Assembly (NCBI GenBank): GCA_019802505.1
Contig: JAFMOC010000093.1
Location: forward strand, 1 to 64,000
From: Corydoras sp. C115
Taxonomy: Eukaryota; Chordata; Actinopteri; Siluriformes; Callichthyidae
Reading direction: 5' to 3'
Length of the DNA stretch: 64,000 nucleotides
Below, piece after piece: positions 57,401 to 64,000 of this stretch. Within the stretch, counting starts at the first letter, position 1. Each line of letters starts with the position of its first letter. The translations under genes were made by a program, and so were the position numbers. Below the pieces are notes generated by a model, which saw only the letters and a list, made by a program, of their open reading frames with translations, ran no database searches and was not told where the DNA came from.

Positions 57401-58497
57401 AAGGTCGAAGCCTCAGGTAAAGACCTCCGTCTGGCCTGGGCATGACATTCCTCCGCGGGTCCATCGTCCTGGACTTACGAAGCGCCGTGCTGTCATTCCA
57501 TGTGCACTGCAGCAGTGGATGGGACGCCCCGACCTGCTGAACACTCAGTGTATGTGGGTTCGAGTCGGATTAAGGACGGTCTTTCCGGCATCCACGAAAC
57601 AAACGAAAGCTTTTATTTAAGGCTGTCTTGTGCTTTCCAGCGAAATCTAAAGGAGGGTGTGTTCATGGAGTGGACGACTGAAATCAGATTTATAAAAGGA
57701 CTAAACGATCCTTCACTGAATTATGAATCCGCTTTACAGCCGTTGATGTCATGAGGTAACATATCATCCCCGGTGAGCGAGGCCTGACCGGGGTTCCACC
57801 GTTCTATTAATTTTATGACGTTTTCACTCGGAACTAAATTGGATTTGGTTTAGTTTGTAATCAAACGGGCTCTTTCCGTCGATGACCTGCCTGGAGAGCA
57901 TGCTGTAATGTCGGGCCTGTGGTACGTCCTTCCTTTTCTTTATAGAGTGATTATTTTTACGTATCGCGACGTGATTTATTGATAAGGATCGCTGATGTTT
58001 GTCTGCATCTCTGTAGAAGCCTTGAGTAGATACGAGTCCTGAAAACCTGATGTTATGTGTAAGACGACCGCAAAGTGAATGTAAACGGCATGAAAATACG
58101 TTTGTATTTTGCACAGATCGGTGCCTCGTAGATCTTCAGATACTATCATTAATGTACAGAGCACTTTTTTAACCTTTAACACTGCAAACAAATCAGCAAG
58201 TAACAGAATCTCACCAGACAAAACATTCATCTCATCTCCACTTAATCCTGTACTGCGGTCTAGGTTTGGTGGAGGGAACCGTTTGGGCACTGAAAAGATA
58301 CACAGAGGACAGGCGTAAAGTTCCGTCTGGACTCTCACACAGACACACAAACTATACAGGGGCAATTTAGAGCAGGCTCAGCACATCCTACCATGTGTAA
58401 GATTACCACACTGATTTTGGAAGACCTCCGTATCATGACCCTATCTACAATCTCCCCCTGGGTATCAATATATATTTCTGATTTAAAATTAGCAAAG

Positions 58498-58845
58498 GGC
58501 GGCACGGTGGCTTAGTGGTTAGCACGTTCTCCTCTCAGAACTAGGGATTCCCGGTTCGAATCCCCATCTGGGTGGAGTTTCCATGTTCTCCCCGTGTCCA
58601 CGTGGGTTTCCTCCGGGTTCTCCGGTTTCCTCCCACAGTCCAAAAACATGGATCAAGTCAATTGAGTTCTCTAAATTGCCCCATATAGAGTGTGTTTGAG
58701 TGTGTGAGTGGGTACCCAGCGATGGATTGGCGCCCTGTCCTGGGTGTATCTGCCCAGCACCCGAGACGTTCTCCCCTGGATGGGCATGGGGAACCCCACC
58801 GCGACCCTAATAGAGGATAAAGCGGGAGATAATGGATGAATGAAA
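58498..58845 (+). mobile_element. SINE between abca2 and paxx
   Basis: Target duplication aaaattagcaaa before and after. Confidence 0.93.
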
Positions 58846-60149
58846 ATTAGCAAAAACACACATTTTATAGAGCTGCCTCCAGAGAAGTGAAAGTCATCGA
58901 TCCATGGGCCGTTTGCAGAGATTTGTTTACTTGCTGAAGCGTTGCGTGGTGTTCGTTCAGGTTGTAAAGTCACAGACAGTGATGAGGTTTCTTGATGTCA
59001 AACCGCTCATCCGTAACTCCACTGTAAAGCCAAAGGTGATTTTCTGTCTGTGGTGAGAAATCTAATTGAAGTTCCTTTCGATGTCGTCTGTGATTAATGC
59101 GTCATATCGAAGCTGCCATGTGAGGATGAGTTTACTGACTGCAGGTGGGACCACCATCATCAGGAAAATCCTAAAGCAGACCTGGGTTCAACATCGTTTG
59201 TATAAAACCCTGCAACCAGCCTTATTGTGTACCAGCTCCATCTCGGGCCGGGCTTGTGACGATGTTTCTGCAAAAAGTGTAAACATTAATTTACGCGTAA
59301 TTGGTCGCTTCTTGGTGTTTTTTTGTTTTTTGTTTTTTTTTAAACTAGTTAAACTTTACTGACTTACCTACCTGAGAGAACGAAAGGCAACTTCCACGTC
59401 ACAAAAAATATGTTTCCTCAGTGCACAATAGCACTAATCACTTTCTCCACCAATCATCAATCAACGATGTTGCTTCTCAAACCACGTAGAGGTAGCGACA
59501 TCTAGAGCCGCTTCTTGTTGGTTGTATAGAGTATATAAACCTCCGCAGGGTCGTAAAGAGTAAGTGAAAACACACACACACACACCGTTATTTTTAAGAT
59601 TAGAGGATCCTCTAAGTTTAACTGAAGTGTTAGAAGGAGAATGTTGTATTGAACTCTTTTTGTGAAATAGAAACGTCTGGAAGCTCCAGCTCAGTCGAAA
59701 ACACGGGGGGCTGGTAAGTGCAGATTTAATTTAATTTGATTAATTTTTATTTAATTCTCCTGTCTGTGGTCTCAATAATCAAACGTTTTATTGATTGATT
59801 AATGATGGTCTTTAATGAGAGTCCCTCGCTGTACAGAAACCTTTGATCTGTGCTACATGGCGTTCGGTGCATGATTCATGGTGAGCTTTATTAATTGCAC
59901 TCCTGAGACAGTTAACGAAGATCGATTAACTTATTATTTTTTAAGAATTAACTTGTTTCTCACGCGGATAAAATGACAGGGAAATAAAGTGAAGCATATT
60001 TTTCGATGTGAGGTGAATGAAGTTCGTTGCATCTTTTGCTAAATCTGAAACTTTTGTTGTAAATAATTATTCCGTCTGACTTCCATTAACTGCTTTTTTT
60101 TTTTAAATAACTTGCCGGGTTGAAGAGACTGCAAACATGAATTTATTCC

Positions 60150-60375
60150 ACAAATTACACATTCACCGACTGTAACTCGGCGGTGAGAATGTGGGACCAG
60201 CAATCTGACTGTTCGGGGTTCAAATCTCAAGTCCACTGCTCCTGCCTGTATGGGCCCTTGAGCAAGTCTCTCATTGCTCCGGGTTCTGTATGATGGCTGA
60301 CACTGTAATCCAACACCAAGTTTTAACTTTGGATGCAAGTAGGTCACTTTGGATAAAACTGTCTGCAAAATGACC
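60150..60375 (+). mobile_element. Second-family tRNA-SINE, old copy
   Basis: Recognised from ggttcaaatctcaagtccac, cccttgagcaagtctctcat and ggtcactttggataaaactg. Much more diverged than the copy in intron 28. Confidence 0.7.
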
Positions 60376-61061
60376 TCATATGTGTTCAGATTCATCACTT
60401 TGTTTCTTGATTCAGTTCCAAAACATGTTCAGTTCCATAAAGAAACTGAAATGTGCTTTAACAAGTCAGTAGAACATGGAATTTGGCCCAGGTTCCTTTT
60501 GCATATGACTCTAAACGTGGCAAGTGAGGAACAAAATGTAATGTATTTTTAATTTATTCACTTTAGTTTGACTCCTGAAGTCTGACTCGGCTCTGAAGCT
60601 TGTTTCTGATTATCGTGTTTCCATATTCTTGTGGTGAGGTGTTCAGGTGTTTTTAATATGAATTGCGAATAAAAGAAAATATAAAGCCTTTTTTCCGGTT
60701 GGGATTTTTCTCTGATCACTAAACTCCACTCTGTTATGTCCAGATTTAACACTTTGGGTCGAAGGAGAATAAAAATGAATGAACCTCGTCTTGCAACATG
60801 GACTACAGACGGGCAGAACGGAGAGCGAGGGATGGTAATTAATGCCCCGGTCGGAGGTTCTGCTCACGGACTGTGAAGGCAAATGAGAAGAGCTGAGACA
60901 CAGAAGGTGGAGATGGTTTCCAACAGCCACAGGGTCGTGGCGAAGGCGGCGTGATTCAGCAGAAAACCTTTATTTTTGCTATTAATATTAAGAGGCCTCC
61001 ACACGCCTTCAGCGTTACGTTAAAAAAATCCAAACAAATTCACAAAATCTTTAAAAATTCA

Positions 61062-61108
61062 TTTATTGCACAGTTTAAAACCATATCTGCTTCATAATTT
61101 AATTTATT
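61062..61108 (-). promoter_or_regulatory. Candidate paxx polyadenylation signals
   Basis: Two minus-strand AATAAA hexamers, at 61103-61108 and 61062-61067, lie 108 and 149 bases past the paxx stop. Placement is sensible, but the area is A/T-rich so chance matches are possible. Confidence 0.4.
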
Positions 61109-61215
61109 AAAAACATTTCATTAAGGGATTAAGACGAAGACTTTTAAAAGCACTGCAGTGACTGCGGAGTCAGAGTGTTGCACCATCAGAGTCAGGATCA
61201 GAGCATGGGGTGACC

Positions 61216-61264
61216 TCAGGCCTCATCATCATCATCGAAGGCCACGCCAGTAGCAGCATTTTTC
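61216..61264 (-). CDS. paxx: paxx last coding exon, Ku-binding tail
   Basis: Acceptor cccctgcag. One base completes an Arg codon, then KNAATGVAFDDDDEA and TGA. Val and Phe of G-V-x-F-D match the human Ku70-contact residues. Confidence 0.92.
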
Positions 61265-63475
61265 CTGCAGGGGTCAGCATTGAGCTGCATCTTATTAAGA
61301 GTACACAGCACCAGTCTGAAGTTTGAACACATCCACAAACAGATGGACTACAGTCTGAAATTATAGGACTACAAAGTCCATCTACAGAAAGTGGAACTGA
61401 AAGATGAGGTGTGTCCAAACTTTTGACTGATACTGTGTTAAATATCAATTATATTTTATAAGTTAAAGTCACTGTTTGGGCGGCACGGTGGCTTAGTGGT
61501 TAGCATGTTCTCCTCTCAGCACTAGGGATTCCCGGTTTGAATCCCCATCTGGGTGGAGTTTCCATGTTCTCCCCGTGTCCGCGTGGGTTTCCTCCGGGTT
61601 CTCCGGTTTCCTCCCACAGTCCAAAAACATGGATCAAGTCAATTGAATTCTCAAAATTGCCCCATATAGAGTGTGTCTGTGTGAGTGAGTGTGTGCCCAG
61701 TGATGGATTGGCACCCCGTCCTGGGTCTATCTGCCCAGCGCCCGAGACGTTCTCCCCTGGATGGGCATGGCGAACCCCACCGCGACCCTAATAGAGGATA
61801 AAGCGGGAGATAATGAATGAATAGTCACCGTTTGGTTCCTGGGTTGATGAGCGAGTCGCCAGGGAGGCGCTTCTTTGGTGCTACTGCCGGGCCGACGCGC
61901 TGCTTTCTGGGTTCGAATCCTGAAACTGTAAGCAGCAGGTGAATGAAGTGCGTGTGAATGTGTTTTATATTTCATACTGAGTGAATTATGTGGATTTACA
62001 TACCGCTGCTTCTCTGTAGGTTCTTGAGGGGACTTGAAGTAGCTGCTGTAAAACACACAGTGAGTACTAGGTGAGTACTAGTTTTAATTTAGTAAGTACT
62101 GGTTAACAGAGAGGGTGGCTTAGTGGTTTAGCACGTTCGCCTCACAGCACTAGGGATTCCCGGTTCGAATCCCCATCTGGGTGGAGTTTTCATGTTCTCC
62201 CCGTGTCCGCGTGGGTTTCCTCCGGGTTCTCCGGTTTCCTCCCGCAGTCCAAAAACATGGATCAAGTCAATTGAGTTCTCCAAATTGCCCCATATAGAGT
62301 GTGTGTCTGTGTGAGTGAGTGTGTGCCCAGCGATAGATTGGCACCCTGTCCTGGGTCTATCTGCCCAGCGCCCGAGACGTTCTCCCCTGGATGGGCATGG
62401 GGAACCCCACCGCGACCCTAATAGAGGATAAAGCGGGAGATAATGAATGAATGAATGAATGGTTAACAGAGTAGAGTATGTTGTATTCGTGCAACCTCAG
62501 CTGCATCACATCCACTCTATTACAAAGGTCATCTGATGTAAGGTCTCAGAGAACCGACAGAGGGTGAACAAAACAAAGAACACAGATGGACTACAGACTG
62601 CAGTCATAAAACTACAAAGTCCATCTATATGGTAAGTGGAGGAAACAGACGATGAAGCAAGAAGGGGCGTGTCCAAACTTTTGACTGGTACTGTGTATTT
62701 GTGTGCCACACAGAACAACATTCATTCATTTATTATCTCCCGCTTTATCATCCAGGGGAGAACGTCTCGGGCGCTGGGCAGACACACCCAGGACAGGGCG
62801 CCAATCCATCTCTGAGCACACACTAACTCACACAGACACACTCTATATGGGGCAATTTTTGAGAATTCAATTGACTTGATCCATGTTTTTGGACTGTGGG
62901 AGGAAACCGGAGAACCCGGAGGAAACCCACGCAGACACGGGGAGAACATGGAAACTCCACCCAGATGGGGATTCGAACCGGGAATCCCTAGTGCTGAGAA
63001 GAGAACATGCTAAACCACTAAGCCACCATGCCGCCCAACAAAATTCACATAGTATGAATTTCAGAGGTTAGAGACACTTTCAGTACAAGTGTAATAAATC
63101 TGTAAAACGCAGCTAATGCAGAATATGAATTATTAAAACCCACCTGAACTTTCCTGCAGCATTAGACGGTCTGCCATCTTAAAAAGCAAATCTTTCAGCT
63201 CGGCCCTTCCCTCAGAATCTGGAAGCTTTGAGAAGGTCACGTTCGGGTCTGCAGGCCGAGGGCCGAGGTGAAGCACAGCACCTTCTTCAATCAGAGAAAT
63301 GAAAGCACTGCCACTCCTGCACGCGCTCCTGATGCACCACACATAAGAGAGAACATGCCAAATCTGATTTAATTCTGACTCAAATCTCAGGATTTAAATG
63401 CCTATAGTAAAAAAATAAGACCTACTTCAGTTTTAGAGCGTAATCTTCTGTTGACTTCAAAGCAAACTTTAAGCT
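61216..63475 (-). CDS. paxx: PAXX non-homologous end-joining factor, C-terminal five exons
   Basis: PAXX is an XRCC4-like scaffold protein that binds Ku at DNA double-strand breaks through its C-terminal tail. Five small coding segments on the minus strand join in frame: 63475-63426, 63328-63144, 62045-62004, 61925-61829 and 61264-61216. They give a head-domain piece (SLKFALKSTEDYALKLK, SACRSGSAFISLIEEGAVLH, KMADRLMLQESS), a short Ser-rich stalk, then KKRLPGDSLINPGTKR and GVAFDDDDEA-stop. In human PAXX the tail reads PGESLINPGF and GVDFDE, with V199 and F201 contacting Ku70; both Val and Phe are kept here. The N-terminal exon(s) are not in view. Position next to abca2, convergent, agrees with the human neighbourhood. 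No single long open frame marks this gene; it was found by splicing and similarity. Confidence 0.9.
61320..61438 (+). repeat. Long-TIR element end fragment
   Basis: Has cagatggactacagtctg and ctacaaagtccatct, then gtgtccaaacttttgact. The same order recurs at 62560-62695; only right ends are present at both sites. Confidence 0.6.
61480..61822 (+). mobile_element. SINE at the paxx splice donor
   Basis: 13-base duplication agtcac(t/c)gtttgg at 61467-61479 and 61823-61835; the right copy contains the exon end and donor of paxx. Confidence 0.94.
61829..61925 (-). CDS. paxx: paxx exon, basic C-terminal segment
   Basis: Reads VSGFEPRKQRVGPAVAPKKR then LPGDSLINPGTKR. The donor (gtgact) is weak and its intron side from the seventh base is the tail of a SINE. 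Confidence 0.9.
62004..62045 (-). CDS. paxx: paxx micro-exon, stalk
   Basis: 42 bases, phase 1 on both sides, acceptor gtgttttacag and donor gtatgt. Reads AATSSPLKNLQRSS, comparable with EETAASPRKS in human PAXX. Confidence 0.8.
62112..62460 (+). mobile_element. SINE in a paxx intron
   Basis: tggttaacagag before (62101) and after (62460); head lacks its first bases. Confidence 0.92.
62565..62698 (+). repeat. Long-TIR element end fragment
   Basis: Matches 61320-61438, with ccatctatatggtaagtgga before the gtccaaacttttgac motif. It lies in a paxx intron. Confidence 0.6.
62722..63036 (-). mobile_element. SINE in a paxx intron, 3' part shortened
   Basis: Goes from ctttatcatccaggg directly, losing about 40 bases. 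Confidence 0.9.
63144..63328 (-). CDS. paxx: paxx exon, head domain core
   Basis: Acceptor gtgcatcag and donor gtgggt. Reads SACRSGSAFISLIEEGAVLH, LGPRPADPNVTFSKLPDSEG and RAELKDLLFKMADRLMLQES. The FSKLPDSEG stretch parallels DLSKVPGPE in human PAXX. Confidence 0.9.
63426..63475 (-). CDS. paxx: paxx exon, head domain
   Basis: Minus-strand acceptor attctttcag and donor gtaggt. Reads SLKFALKSTEDYALKL and two bases of a Lys codon, similar to the LKARFGLSAAEDITPRF region of human PAXX. Confidence 0.83.
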
Positions 63476-63551
63476 CTGAAAGAATGTAATATTCCAAATG
63501 ACCTTCTGTTAGCAGAGACATTTTTTATCATTTCAGTCATTCAGCTTCGAT

Positions 63552-63892
63552 TTATTCATTCATTCATTATCTCCCGCTTTATCCTCTATTAGGGTCGCGG
63601 TGGGGTTCCCCATGCCCATCCAGGGGAGAACGTCTCGGGCGCTGGGCAGATAGACCCAGGACAGGGCGCCAATCCATCTCTGGGCACACACTCACTCACA
63701 CAGACACACTCTATATGGGGCAATCTGGAGAACTCAATTGACTTGATCCATGTTTTTGGACTGTGGGAGGAAACCGGAGAACCCGCAGGAAACCCACGCA
63801 GACACGGGGAGAACATGGAAACTCCACCCAGATGGGGATTCGAACCGGGAATCCCTAGCACTGAGAGGAGAACATGCTAACCACTAAGCCAG
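63552..63892 (-). mobile_element. SINE upstream in paxx
   Basis: cagcttcgattta on both sides (63541 and about 63891); the head lacks its last bases. Confidence 0.92.
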
Positions 63893-64000
63893 CTTCGATT
63901 TACAAAAAAATAAAAAATAAATAAAAATCTACTACACATCACATTTTAACATTTAATCTAATGGACTTCATACAAACAATAATTCAGTGCAAAATCACAG

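Larger units (their letters stand above)
57401..61061. other. Tail-to-tail spacer between abca2 and paxx
   Basis: Holds the abca2 3' untranslated region (end unknown), one SINE, a degraded tRNA-SINE, a CA-repeat near 59571-59585 and otherwise A/T-rich DNA. In human, CLIC3 sits between these genes; no CLIC3-like text was found on either strand. 59080-59260 looks less repetitive, but I recognise nothing in it. Confidence 0.6.

Noticed and set aside
57500..57754. 84-codon frame after the abca2 stop
   Set aside because: It is in the presumed 3' untranslated region, with no recognisable similarity or splice signals.
59980..59990. aataaa as the abca2 polyadenylation signal
   Set aside because: It lies about 2.6 kb past the stop with no other support, and the area is A/T-rich.
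57401..61200. A CLIC3-like gene between abca2 and paxx
   Set aside because: No open frame or splice-linked segments resembling the CLIC fold were found on either strand.
1218..63861. Dozens of open frames of 60-140 codons with text such as FPPGSPVSSHSPKTWIKSIEF
   Set aside because: They are both strands of the SINE read in several frames; SINEs are non-coding and the frames break at random between copies.
1457..63892. tRNA-like A and B boxes, possible tRNA genes
   Set aside because: They belong to the SINE heads; no cloverleaf with paired acceptor stem follows.

Overview
The window is vertebrate nuclear DNA, almost certainly from a teleost fish and possibly an ostariophysan. The organism is inferred from the large split genes with GT-AG introns, the fish-type tRNA-derived SINEs with (GAAT)n tails, the hAT and Harbinger-type elements, and the many dinucleotide repeats. 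No species can be named from sequence alone.

Two genes are recognised. (1) abca2, the ABC subfamily A lipid/sterol transporter, runs on the + strand from exon 2 (9686) to the stop codon (57398-57400). Forty-eight coding segments were placed by splice-site and reading-phase bookkeeping, about 7.42 kb of coding sequence or roughly 2,470 residues. They follow the usual ABCA order: TM1, large first luminal domain, TM2-6, NBD1, regulatory linker, TM7, second luminal domain, TM8-12, NBD2, C-terminal tail. Exon 1, which carries the start codon and about 22 residues in relatives, was not found, so positions 1-9685 are read as intron 1. (2) paxx, the Ku-binding end-joining factor, lies on the - strand at 61216-63475. 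Its last five coding segments are visible and the N-terminal part is beyond the right edge. The two genes converge tail to tail across about 3.8 kb. As I recall it, the ABCA2/PAXX neighbourhood on human 9q34.3 has the same convergent layout with CLIC3 in between; no CLIC3 was found here.

Most of the rest is transposable-element sequence inside abca2 introns. One SINE family of about 340-350 bp has a tRNA-like A box and B box, a conserved body and a (GAAT)n tail. It occurs about 60 times on both strands, often in tandem or fold-back arrays, and covers roughly 30% of the window. Other families are an 8-bp-TSD hAT-like element with TAGGGGTG ends, a hAT with CAGTGCTTCTCAA ends and a BED-finger coding remnant, a Harbinger-like element with a MADF remnant, a long-TIR element of about 370 bp, an L2-like LINE fragment in tandem, and a second tRNA-SINE sharing the LINE tail. 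There is also a 13-bp minisatellite of about 790 bp.

The most notable observations are structural. abca2 exon 11 runs into a degraded SINE and an in-frame stop. Two abca2 exons (the NBD1 Walker B exon and the TM7 exon) have partial duplicate copies bounded by SINEs in other introns. One SINE has inserted across a paxx splice donor, duplicating it in its target site. Intron 10 holds elements nested three deep. No self-contained new biological system was found; the exciting reading is SINE-driven remodelling of a conserved gene, with assembly error the main alternative for several sites.
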